A stretch of 64,000 nt of DNA from an uncultured Lachnospiraceae bacterium. GTDB taxonomy: Bacteria; Bacillota; Clostridia; Lachnospirales; Lachnospiraceae. Both the position numbers and the translations under genes were made by a program. The stretch's first letter is position 1. Each line of letters opens with the position of its first letter. The DNA lies in the NCBI GenBank assembly GCA_949840915.1, contig CATKXY010000010.1, positions 40,021 to 104,020 of the forward strand, written 5' to 3'. Of this stretch, positions 43,492 to 52,313 are shown piece after piece. The notes beneath the pieces were generated by a model. The model was not told where the DNA came from. It saw only the letters and a list, made by a program, of their open reading frames with translations, and did no database searches.

Positions 43492-45531
43492 ATGAGACCA
43501 GAATGGACAGACTTTGTAGCCGGAAAATGGGATAAGGAAGTGAATGTGCGCGACTTTATCCAGAAGAACTACCATCCCTACGACGGTGATGAGAGTTTCT
43601 TGGCCGGAGCTACACAGAACACAAAAGACTTATGGACACAGGTGCTTGATCTGCAGAAGCAGGAGAGAGAAGCAGGCGGCGTTCTCGACATGGACACCAA
43701 GGTTGTTTCCACCATCACTTCTCATGGCCCTGGTTATCTTGACAAGTCCAAGGAGACGATCGTAGGTTTCCAGACCGACAAGCCTTTCAAGAGATCTCTG
43801 CAGCCTTACGGCGGTATCCGTATGGCAGAGAAAGCCTGCTCCGACAACGGATATGAGGTTGATCCTGAGATTTCCGAGTTCTTCTCCACTCACAGAAAGA
43901 CTCACAATGCAGGTTGTTTTGACGCATACAACCAGGAGATGAGAGCCTGCCGTTCCTCTCATATCATCACCGGTCTTCCTGATGCTTATGGCCGCGGCCG
44001 TATCATCGGTGACTACAGACGTGTAGCTCTGTACGGTATTGACAGACTGATCGAAGACAAGCAGGCACAGAAGGATTCTACCGGACGTGTGATGACTGAC
44101 GATGTGATCCGTCTTCGCGAGGAGCTTTCCGAGCAGATGACAGCTCTGAAAATGATGAAAGAGATGGCTGCCTCCTACGGCTGCGATATCTCCAAGCCCG
44201 CTGCCAATGTAAAAGAGGCTATTCAGTGGACTTACTTTGGTTATCTGTGTGCAGTAAAGGAGCAGAACGGTGCTGCAATGTCCCTGGGACGTACTTCCAC
44301 CTTCCTTGACTGCTACGCTGAGAGAGACCTGAAGAACGGCACCTTCACCGAGGAAGAGATTCAGGAGTTTGTTGATCACTTCATCATGAAGCTGCGTCTC
44401 ATCAAGTTTGCCCGTACCCCTGAGTACAATCAGATTTTTGCAGGCGATCCCGTCTGGGTTACCGAGTCTCTGGGCGGCGTTGGAGTTGACGGCAGACACA
44501 TGGTTACCAGAATGAGTTTCCGTTACCTGAACACCCTGACCAACCTTGGCGCTTCTCCCGAGCCCAACCTGACCGTACTCTGGTCTACCAGACTTCCCGA
44601 GGGCTGGAAGAGATACTGCGCAAAGATGTCCATTCAGACTTCTTCCATCCAGTACGAGAATGATGATCTGATGAGACCTACTCACGGTGATGACTACGGT
44701 ATTGCATGCTGCGTATCTTCCATGGTAATCGGTAAGGAAATGCAGTTCTTCGGCGCTCGTGCAAACGTGGCAAAATGTCTGCTGTACGCTATGAACGGCG
44801 GTGTGGATGAAGTTACCAAAAAACAGGTAGGCCCCAAGTATCGTCCCGTTGTCGGCGATGTTCTGGACTATGATGATGTAATGGGCAAGTTTATCGACAT
44901 GCTTGAGTGGCAGGCAGATGTCTATGTAAATACTCTGAACATCATTCACTATATGCATGATAAGTACTGCTATGAGAGAGCAGAGATGGCTCTTCATGAC
45001 AGAGACGTTAAGCGTTACTTTGCAACAGGTGTGGCTGGTCTGTCCATCGTGGCTGACTCCCTGTCCGCTATCAAGTATGCAAAGGTTGAGCCCATCCGTG
45101 ACGAGGACGGCATCATCGTTGACTTCAAGACCACCGGTGATTTCCCCAAGTACGGTAATGACGACGACCGCGTAGACAGCATTGCACAGGAAGTTGTTCA
45201 CAAGTTCATGACCGCTATCAGAAGACATCACACCTATAGAAACGGTGTTCCCACCACGTCCATCCTGACCATTACCTCCAACGTAACCTATGGTAAGGCT
45301 ACCGGTAATACTCCCGACGGACGTAAGAAAGGCCAGCCCTTCGCTCCCGGCGCTAACCCTATGCACGGCCGCGATACTCACGGTGCTGTAGCTTCTCTGT
45401 CTTCTGTATCAAAGCTTCCTTTCAATGATGCACAGGACGGTATCTCCAACACCTTCACCATCATCCCCGGCGCATTGGGCAAAGAGGACCAGGTATTTGC
45501 AGGCGATATTGAGCTTGATCTGAACAAATAA
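43492..45531 (+). CDS. pflB: Pyruvate formate-lyase catalytic subunit lacking glycyl-radical domain
   Basis: PFL motif [40 protein letters not shown]; ends [37 protein letters not shown] before the radical domain. Confidence 0.95.
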   Translation: MRPEWTDFVAGKWDKEVNVRDFIQKNYHPYDGDESFLAGATQNTKDLWTQVLDLQKQEREAGGVLDMDTKVVSTITSHGPGYLDKSKETIVGFQTDKPFKRSLQPYGGIRMAEKACSDNGYEVDPEISEFFSTHRKTHNAGCFDAYNQEMRACRSSHIITGLPDAYGRGRIIGDYRRVALYGIDRLIEDKQAQKDSTGRVMTDDVIRLREELSEQMTALKMMKEMAASYGCDISKPAANVKEAIQWTYFGYLCAVKEQNGAAMSLGRTSTFLDCYAERDLKNGTFTEEEIQEFVDHFIMKLRLIKFARTPEYNQIFAGDPVWVTESLGGVGVDGRHMVTRMSFRYLNTLTNLGASPEPNLTVLWSTRLPEGWKRYCAKMSIQTSSIQYENDDLMRPTHGDDYGIACCVSSMVIGKEMQFFGARANVAKCLLYAMNGGVDEVTKKQVGPKYRPVVGDVLDYDDVMGKFIDMLEWQADVYVNTLNIIHYMHDKYCYERAEMALHDRDVKRYFATGVAGLSIVADSLSAIKYAKVEPIRDEDGIIVDFKTTGDFPKYGNDDDRVDSIAQEVVHKFMTAIRRHHTYRNGVPTTSILTITSNVTYGKATGNTPDGRKKGQPFAPGANPMHGRDTHGAVASLSSVSKLPFNDAQDGISNTFTIIPGALGKEDQVFAGDIELDLNK

Positions 45532-45556
45532 TTGCAGGCATCATAGGAGGCACACT

Positions 45557-45763
45557 ATGGACGAGAAACAAATGATTGATGATCTTGTAAAAATGCTGGA
45601 TTCCGGCATGCAGAACGGTGTAGGACATGTAAATGTGGACACCACTACCGAAGAAGAGGACTCATCAAAGAATGTTCAGACAATGGGCTGTACGGATTGC
45701 TCGAGAACTCCGTTGGCCTGCAGTGTACCGACGCTTCACGAAGGATTGGACGACTATAAATAA
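45557..45763 (+). CDS. 68-aa Cys-containing protein; degenerate homolog of glycyl-radical domain N-terminus
   Basis: SD ataGGAGGcacact-ATG; IDDLVKMLDSGMQNGVGHVNVD resembles [23 protein letters not shown] of the next ORF; then CTDCSRTPLAC. Confidence 0.85.
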   Translation: MDEKQMIDDLVKMLDSGMQNGVGHVNVDTTTEEEDSSKNVQTMGCTDCSRTPLACSVPTLHEGLDDYK

Positions 45764-45787
45764 TAAATCTTAAAGGAGGATCATAAA

Positions 45788-46030
45788 ATGGCTACAAATT
45801 CTGCACAGGTTGATAACCTTGTAAACTTACTGGATGGCTATGCTACAAAGGGCGGTCATCATCTGAACGTAAATGTACTGAACAGAGACACCCTGCTGGA
45901 TGCTCAGAAGCATCCCGAGAACTATCCTCAGCTGACCATTCGCGTGTCCGGATATGCAGTAAACTTTATTAAGCTGACTCCCGAGCAGCAGGCTGATGTT
46001 ATTTCCCGTACTTTCCATGAGGCCATCTAA
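45788..46030 (+). CDS. Stand-alone PFL glycyl-radical domain (GrcA/YfiD-like)
   Basis: [55 protein letters not shown] matches the PFL C-terminus; SD AAAGGAGG. Confidence 0.96.
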   Translation: MATNSAQVDNLVNLLDGYATKGGHHLNVNVLNRDTLLDAQKHPENYPQLTIRVSGYAVNFIKLTPEQQADVISRTFHEAI

Positions 46031-46063
46031 TCGAATCTTCAACAAAATACCCGGGTAACCGGG

Positions 46064-46109
46064 GTAACAAAAGAGAGCTTCGGATTCGTCCGAAGCTCTC
46101 TTTTGTTAC
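46064..46109. terminator. Bidirectional intrinsic terminator
   Basis: Perfect 21-bp inverted repeat, TTCG loop: GTAACAAAAGAGAGCTTCGGA-ttcg-TCCGAAGCTCTCTTTTGTTAC. Confidence 0.9.
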
Positions 46110-46132
46110 ACTTTTTTATTGATCAGAACCCA

Positions 46133-47140
46133 TTATATGGTCTTCTTCCTTCGTATTAGAAGACATCCCGCAAGACACAAACCTGAGATCAGCAACATTG
46201 TCTCAGTCAAACGCATCACCAGACTGCTCTCTCCTGTTTTCGGAACATCATCATATAAGTCTGACTGCGCTGTACTCTGAGAGGCCGCCGCACTCTGAGA
46301 AGTCGCTGCAGGCGCGTTTCCGGATGTGCTGTAATTACCGGAATAAGTCTCCAGCCCCTTCTTTTCATCAAATCGAAATGTTCCGTTGGCAAATTTCCAG
46401 TATTCCGAATAGAGACCGCCTACATCCGAAACCGAAGCATAGTCCACTGTCCCGCCCACAGTCACATTGGGAAGCCATTTCTCATCACTTCTGGCATCAT
46501 CCAGTCTCCCTTTACTGTTATACAGTCTCAAATTGGAGACATTGTTGTGGAAGGTGCAATCTGCCGCATCGTACACATATGCGTTGGTGACGTTTCCGCC
46601 GATTGCCGCATAGCTGTCTCCCAGCACATGACACTCATCTACGCCTCCGGTGGAAAGGAATGCGCTGGAACGGCTTATGGTCAGATTGCTCAGATGCGCT
46701 TTGATCTCGATGACCGTCTGATCCGTGGCCTGTTTTACCCGTTTCACAGAGTATCCGTCCTCCTGCTCTTCCAATCCTTCCGTCAGAGGGAGATTGGGCA
46801 GCACCACTACTATATCTCCGTCCTTGATGGTATAATCATCTCCCTCGTTGAGATAATAAGGCTCTCTGCCCTCCTTATTGTCATCCCAGAAGCCGACCTG
46901 CCTGCGCCACTGATAAGTATGGCTTGAATCATGTCCTTCAAAAGTGGGATTTCCATGTTTGTCCTTGGTGTCTTCATCCCAGAGACATGTTGTGCAGACA
47001 TATCTGAGATAAAATGTCGTAGGCTCCTCCGCCAAAACCCGCAGCGAGCTTCCTCCGGGAAAAGCGGCGGCAGCCAATACGGAAACCGTAAGTAAAGCAG
47101 CTTTCCCAAAACTTTTCATCTTTCGCATTCTTCGTCTCAT
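46133..47140 (-). CDS. Secreted surface protein with VPKTGE sorting signal (paralog of 35742-36641)
   Basis: Signal peptide; GGVDECHVLGDSYAAIGGNVTNAYVYDAADCTFHNNVSNLRL; C-terminal DDVPKTGESSLVMRL..LIRRKKTI. Confidence 0.87.
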   Translation of the reverse strand: MRRRMRKMKSFGKAALLTVSVLAAAAFPGGSSLRVLAEEPTTFYLRYVCTTCLWDEDTKDKHGNPTFEGHDSSHTYQWRRQVGFWDDNKEGREPYYLNEGDDYTIKDGDIVVVLPNLPLTEGLEEQEDGYSVKRVKQATDQTVIEIKAHLSNLTISRSSAFLSTGGVDECHVLGDSYAAIGGNVTNAYVYDAADCTFHNNVSNLRLYNSKGRLDDARSDEKWLPNVTVGGTVDYASVSDVGGLYSEYWKFANGTFRFDEKKGLETYSGNYSTSGNAPAATSQSAAASQSTAQSDLYDDVPKTGESSLVMRLTETMLLISGLCLAGCLLIRRKKTI

Positions 47141-47177
47141 CACCTGTTCTCCCCCCGCCTGATTCCTCATCACATTG

Positions 47178-48524
47178 TCACTCTTTATTTGCCAGAAAAT
47201 CATTGACCATCTTCTTGATCTCCTCGTCCGGCATCATTTTTAACAGATATCCCTCCGGCTTAAGCTCTCTGACTTTCTTTACGCTCTCCCTGTCGGCTCT
47301 TCCCGTCAAAAAAAATACAGGAATGTTCGCCGTCGCCTTCTCGGAACGGATCATCTCCAAAGTCTGCCTTCCGTCACAGACAGGCATCTCATAATCCAGC
47401 AGAACCAGATCCGGTCTGTTAATTGTGATACTCTGAATGGCGGATATACTGGAGCCCACTTCCGTCACCTCATAATCGCTCTCAAAAAGACTGACTATCT
47501 TCTTTCTCATAAACTCCGAATCATCCACCACAAGGATTTTTTTCTTCTGCTTTTTCCATTCCGCATTCTCATTGTCCAGATATTGTTTAACCGCATCCAT
47601 TGCATTTTCGTGATCTATCCCGGACTCGATCTTACCGCGGATAGAATTTGAAGATGCCGCGCAAAATGCAAAATATCCCTCGCCCGTGTCGAACAGCAGA
47701 CTGCAGGATGGCGGAACACGGTCAAAGGAATCCAGCAGCTGCTCATGGGTCAGCAGACTCTCTTTCTCCAATTCAAACAGATCCAGAGACGGAAAGCTTT
47801 CCCGGATACGTTCCATAAACTGTCTGGAAATATATCTGCCGATATTGATGACCATATCGTCAACCTTTTTATATTCCGCATTGAAGATGGTACCTACGAT
47901 TTTAAGCAGAAGCTCCTCCTCAAATACAAGTGCGATCTCCCACTTTCCTTTATTTTCCCCGCGGTAGACAAAACGGCTGCAGATCACCTTTCCAAAGTTT
48001 TCTCCCGCATACTGCTTGCTGATCTTTTTCGCCTGCAGCTGAAACATCTCCTGAATAAGCTGGATAATGGTCTGCCCCATGACTTCCTGCTCTTTTTCAT
48101 GAGGAAGATCCACCCATTTGCTTCTCTTTTTCCCTATAATCGCCAGATCCTCTGTCAGCGTGTGCGCAACCACCCATCCGATACAGACACCAAGAAAATG
48201 CCTGATGGACTCGACAGAATATTCAGACTCCTCCATCTCTTTTTCCAGTGCCGGCAGCGTATTGTCACGGAAATCGGTATGGAGCCGTTTATGTACCTCG
48301 TATTCACTGTAGTTGATGGAACGCATATATTGTTCCTCGTGCTCGAAATGCTCTGTGGAATGGTTTTTAAGATATTTTACCCCTTCCCTGCATACCCACT
48401 CGCTTTTGTCCTCATTTTCACTGATGCGCAAAAGCTTATCCATCGTTGAGAAGAGTAGTTTGTGCTCCTTGTCAATAAAATCAACACCAAGATTATATCT
48501 GTCGTTCCATTTTATCTGTTTCAT
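47178..48524 (-). CDS. Hemerythrin - middle domain - response-regulator receiver fusion
   Basis: DKEHKLLF, HFEHEEQYM, HKRLHTDF, HTLTEDLAI; C-terminal KKILVVDDSEFMRKKIV..LVLLDYEMPVCDG..FLTGR. Confidence 0.93.
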   Translation of the reverse strand: MKQIKWNDRYNLGVDFIDKEHKLLFSTMDKLLRISENEDKSEWVCREGVKYLKNHSTEHFEHEEQYMRSINYSEYEVHKRLHTDFRDNTLPALEKEMEESEYSVESIRHFLGVCIGWVVAHTLTEDLAIIGKKRSKWVDLPHEKEQEVMGQTIIQLIQEMFQLQAKKISKQYAGENFGKVICSRFVYRGENKGKWEIALVFEEELLLKIVGTIFNAEYKKVDDMVINIGRYISRQFMERIRESFPSLDLFELEKESLLTHEQLLDSFDRVPPSCSLLFDTGEGYFAFCAASSNSIRGKIESGIDHENAMDAVKQYLDNENAEWKKQKKKILVVDDSEFMRKKIVSLFESDYEVTEVGSSISAIQSITINRPDLVLLDYEMPVCDGRQTLEMIRSEKATANIPVFFLTGRADRESVKKVRELKPEGYLLKMMPDEEIKKMVNDFLANKE

Positions 48525-48712
48525 AGGCACCTCACTGTGTTATAATATAGAATTAATTACCATTTCTATAGACCTTCCAATGGTATGCATTATATCATAT
48601 TTTCAGTATTTTGTCTATATAACAGCCCATGCTCACTTTCCAATTATGTCTTTATATTTACAGCTAAATGAGGTATAATAGATAACAAAATGATACGGAA
48701 AGGAATATTGCT

Positions 48713-49477
48713 ATGCAAGGTAAAATTCATTCTCTGGAAAGCTTTGGGACCGTTGACGGCCCCGGCACACGTTTCGTAGTATTTGTACAGGGCTGTCCCA
48801 TGCGCTGCGCTTACTGTCATAATCCCGACACATGGGAGATGAACGGCGGCACCCTCATGGAACCCTCCTACATTATAGAGCAGTATGAGCGCAACAAAGC
48901 ATTTTACGCCAACGGCGGCGGCCTGACTGTGACAGGAGGCGAACCGTTGATGCAGGTGGATTTTTTGATCGACCTCTTTACGCTGGCCAAGCAGCAAAAC
49001 ATTCACACCTGTATCGACAGTTCCGGCATTGCCTACAATCCGAACAATACAGAATGGCTGAAAAAGCTCGATCATCTCATGACCCTCACAGACCTGGTGA
49101 TGCTGGACATTAAGCATATCGACCCGGAAAAACACAAGGATCTAGTCAAACAGCCCAACACCAATATTTTGAAATTTGCCGCTTATCTGAACGATAAAAA
49201 GGTTGATATGTGGATTCGCCATGTGATTGTCCCCGGCTACACGGACGACGACAAATATCTGTTTGACCTGGGATACTTTATCGGCCAGTTTACCAATCTG
49301 AAAGCGCTGGATGCACTGCCTTATCACACCATGGGCGAAGCTAAATACGAAAAGCTCGGCATGGAATACCGCCTCAAAGGAGTTCCCGCTATGGATAAGG
49401 ACAAACTGATCGAAAAGAAAGAAGTAATACTGAACGGCATCCGCAAACGCAGAGCGGAAATGCAGTCTGCGCAATAG
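48713..49477 (+). CDS. pflA: Pyruvate formate-lyase-activating enzyme (radical SAM)
   Basis: GCPMRCAYCHNPDTW; GGGLTVTGGEPLMQ. Confidence 0.96.
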   Translation: MQGKIHSLESFGTVDGPGTRFVVFVQGCPMRCAYCHNPDTWEMNGGTLMEPSYIIEQYERNKAFYANGGGLTVTGGEPLMQVDFLIDLFTLAKQQNIHTCIDSSGIAYNPNNTEWLKKLDHLMTLTDLVMLDIKHIDPEKHKDLVKQPNTNILKFAAYLNDKKVDMWIRHVIVPGYTDDDKYLFDLGYFIGQFTNLKALDALPYHTMGEAKYEKLGMEYRLKGVPAMDKDKLIEKKEVILNGIRKRRAEMQSAQ

Positions 49478-49587
49478 CCCCAGAATAATAAATTTCTTGC
49501 TTTTACCACTTGAATCAGCCCTCCTTTTGTATTACAATAGACGCAAGAGATTGATATGAATTTATCACACAAAAGGAGGAATTTGTT

Positions 49588-49758
49588 ATGGCATTTGTGA
49601 TCGGTGATGCTTGCGTGGCTTGCGGTGCCTGTGAGGCTCAGTGTCCTGTCGGCGCTATAACCATGGGCGACGGCAAGTTTGAGATCGATGCGGATAAGTG
49701 CATCAGTTGTGGTTCTTGCGCAGGTCAGTGTCCTGTCGGCACTATTGCAGAGGACTAA
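49588..49758 (+). CDS. 2[4Fe-4S] ferredoxin, 56 aa
   Basis: Manual translation MAFVIGDACVACGACEAQCPVGAITMGDGKFEIDADKCISCGSCAGQCPVGTIAED; SD AGGAGG; missing from the track (under 60 aa). Confidence 0.96.
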   Translation: MAFVIGDACVACGACEAQCPVGAITMGDGKFEIDADKCISCGSCAGQCPVGTIAED

Positions 49759-49799
49759 ATCCCAGGCAATCATATTTATAAGAATTGATCTAACATGGG

Positions 49800-49838
49800 A
49801 AAAGGCATTTCAGATAACGAAACGCCTTTTCTTTTTTT
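49800..49838 (+). terminator. Terminator after ferredoxin gene
   Basis: AAAAGGCATTTC-agataac-GAAACGCCTTTTCTTTTTTT; overlaps the 3' end of merR. Confidence 0.8.
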
Positions 49839-50403
49839 CTCTCTGCTGACCGGACTTCAGCGGTTCTGCTTCTTTGTCCTTGCTGCTGCCCATCAGCTCC
49901 TTGATTTTCTTGCCGCTGCTCTTCTTGCGCAGAAGCTCGTCCATCTGTCTATAATAGCGCTCTGAGCGTTCAGCCTCCTGTCTGGCACGCTCCTCGTCGC
50001 GCTCCTCCTGCATACGGAACTGATAATCCAGCTCTTTGAGCACACTCTCCTTAATCTGCTTGACAAGCTCCGCATTATTCTCCTGTACCGCCTGACGGAT
50101 CAGCTGCTGCATGATCCACTGCAGTCTCTGCGCCTTTTCCTCCCGGCTCTCGGGAGCGCTCTCCTGAGGCAGCACATCAAACTTTCCGTCCTTCAGAACC
50201 ATCTTAATCGCCTTCAACTGCAATCCCCTCTCTTTCATTTTTTTGATCTGTTTAAAACATTCCACATCCTCCTGTGTATAATAGCGGTGTCCCAGCTCAT
50301 TGCGCTTGATGGGAAGATGCAGCTCCTCTTCCCAATATCGCAGCACATGGCTCTCCACCTGAACCTCTTTTGCAGCATCTGAAATCAATAAATAATTGTC
50401 CAT
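49810..50403 (-). CDS. MerR-family transcriptional regulator
   Basis: LLISDAAKEVQVESHVLRYWEEELHLPIKRNELGHRYYTQEDVECFKQIKKMKERG. Confidence 0.9.
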   Translation of the reverse strand: MDNYLLISDAAKEVQVESHVLRYWEEELHLPIKRNELGHRYYTQEDVECFKQIKKMKERGLQLKAIKMVLKDGKFDVLPQESAPESREEKAQRLQWIMQQLIRQAVQENNAELVKQIKESVLKELDYQFRMQEERDEERARQEAERSERYYRQMDELLRKKSSGKKIKELMGSSKDKEAEPLKSGQQREKKKRRFVI

Positions 50404-50485
50404 AAGCTTCCCCTTTCCGACAAAGTTTTCTATTTCCAAAAAAAGAGAATGGGCGCTCTGCTCATTCTCTTTTGTAAAAATCTCT

Positions 50486-51844
50486 CTATGTATCTGATCT
50501 TCGGGCACGCTCAAGATTAGCAAACTTGGTGTACTCGGGCAGCCATGCCAGCTCCACCGTTCCGATGGGACCGTTTCTCTGCTTTGCAATGATAATTTCC
50601 GAAATGCCTCTGCGTTCTGTGTCGTGATTATAATAGTCGTCGCGGTAAATAAACATTACCACGTCGGCGTCCTGCTCAATAGCCCCCGATTCACGCAGAT
50701 CGGAAAGCATGGGTCTGTGATCCGGTCTCTGCTCTACCGCCCGGGACAGCTGTGATAAGGCCAGCACCGGCACATTTAATTCACGGGCTACGGATTTCAA
50801 CCCCCGGGATATATCCGATATTTCCTGCTGACGGGAATCCGACCGTCCTCCGCTGCCGGACATGAGCTGCAGATAGTCGATAATGATCATGGACAGCCCG
50901 TGTTCCAGTTTCAGCCTGCGGCACTTGGAACGCAGTTCCGAGATACTGATTCCGGGTGTGTCATCGATCATCAGCTGCGACTTTCCGATGATGCCCGCGC
51001 TCTCGATCAAGCGCTCCCAGTCCTGGTCATTCAACTGCCCTGTGCGGAGCTTCTGGGCGTCCACACTCGACTCCAGGGAAAACATACGGTTCACCAGCTG
51101 CTCCTTACTCATCTCCAGACTGAATACCGCCACCGGCAAATTCTTCTTAAAGGCCACATACTGGGCTATATTCAAGGCAAACGCAGTCTTTCCCATGGAG
51201 GGCCGCGCTGCGATCAGTACCAAATCAGAGGGCTGCATACCGGCAGTGCGGTAATCCAGATCCGTAAAGCCTGTCGGAATTCCGGTGACACTGCCCTTGT
51301 TCCTGGAGGCTGCCTCGATTCGGTCCATGGCATTCATGACCACCTGACGAATCGGTACAAACTCACTGGTGTCACGCTTCTGAAGAAGCTGAAACATACG
51401 CTTCTCCGTGTCCTCGAGAATATACTCCAGACTCTCCTTCTCCGCGTAGCAATTGTTGGCAATCTCTTCATTCAGGCGGATCAGTCTGCGCAGCAGCGAC
51501 TTCTTCGCCACAATATTGGCATAATACTTTACATTGGCCGAGGTAGGCACCGCCGCAATCAGATCACGCACAAATTCCAGGCTGGATATCTCCGGCGGCA
51601 CGTCCTTCTCCCGGAGACGGTTCTGCAGTGTCACTAAATCTATGGGCTGCCCTTCCTCCCCCATCTCCACCATGGTCTCAAAAAGAATACCGTACTGTCT
51701 GCTGTAAAAGTCCTCGCCCGTGACGATCTCGGACGCCACCGTGACAGCCTCTCTGTCCATGATCATGGAACCGATCACTGACTGCTCCGCCTCCACACTG
51801 TGCGGTAATATTCTCTTTAAGACATTTTCTTCCATTCCGGGCAT
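50486..51844 (-). CDS. dnaB: Replicative DNA helicase
   Basis: LPHSVEAEQSVIGSMI; ARPSMGKTAFALNIA; SQLSRAVEQRPDHRPMLSDLRESGAIEQDADVV. Confidence 0.97.
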   Translation of the reverse strand: MPGMEENVLKRILPHSVEAEQSVIGSMIMDREAVTVASEIVTGEDFYSRQYGILFETMVEMGEEGQPIDLVTLQNRLREKDVPPEISSLEFVRDLIAAVPTSANVKYYANIVAKKSLLRRLIRLNEEIANNCYAEKESLEYILEDTEKRMFQLLQKRDTSEFVPIRQVVMNAMDRIEAASRNKGSVTGIPTGFTDLDYRTAGMQPSDLVLIAARPSMGKTAFALNIAQYVAFKKNLPVAVFSLEMSKEQLVNRMFSLESSVDAQKLRTGQLNDQDWERLIESAGIIGKSQLMIDDTPGISISELRSKCRRLKLEHGLSMIIIDYLQLMSGSGGRSDSRQQEISDISRGLKSVARELNVPVLALSQLSRAVEQRPDHRPMLSDLRESGAIEQDADVVMFIYRDDYYNHDTERRGISEIIIAKQRNGPIGTVELAWLPEYTKFANLERARRSDT

Positions 51845-51845
51845 C

Positions 51846-52292
51846 CTATGCCTCCAATACCTTGACTGTCAGTCTGGCAGTCACCTGAGGGTGCAGTTTC
51901 ACGGCAATCTCATAACTTCCAAAGTTCTTTAACGCCTCAGGCAGCTGAATCTTCTTCTTATCGATCTCCAGGCTATGCTGTTCCTTTACAGCCGCCGCAA
52001 TTTCTTTGGTGGAGACAGAACCAAAGGCTCTGCCGCCCTCGCCGGCCTTGATCTTCACGATCACCTGCTTTGTCTCCAGCTCTGCCGCCAGAGCTTTCGC
52101 CGCATCCAGCTGCTCCTGAGCAATCTTATCGCTGTTGGCCTTCTGCAGCTTCAGATCGTTCATATTCTTGGCATTCGCCTCCACCCCGATCTTTTTGGGC
52201 AGAATGTAATTCCTGGCGTATCCCTCGCTGGCTTCAATGATATCACCCTTTTTGCCGAGCTTTTTCTCATCCTGTAAAAGAATAATCTTCAT
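51846..52292 (-). CDS. rplI: 50S ribosomal protein L9
   Basis: MKIILLQDEKKLGKKGDIIEASEGYARNYILPKKIG. Confidence 0.98.
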   Translation of the reverse strand: MKIILLQDEKKLGKKGDIIEASEGYARNYILPKKIGVEANAKNMNDLKLQKANSDKIAQEQLDAAKALAAELETKQVIVKIKAGEGGRAFGSVSTKEIAAAVKEQHSLEIDKKKIQLPEALKNFGSYEIAVKLHPQVTARLTVKVLEA

Positions 52293-52313
52293 ACGATTCT
52301 ATCTTCCTTTCCG

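Noticed and set aside
43630-45381. 583-aa minus-strand ORF opposite pflB
   Set aside because: Antisense shadow of a strongly conserved PFL gene; no protein family recognisable.
43492-46030. Split PFL as a frameshift or sequencing error
   Set aside because: Between the two PFL parts there is an entire extra ORF, and each ORF has its own start and SD; a single indel cannot create this.
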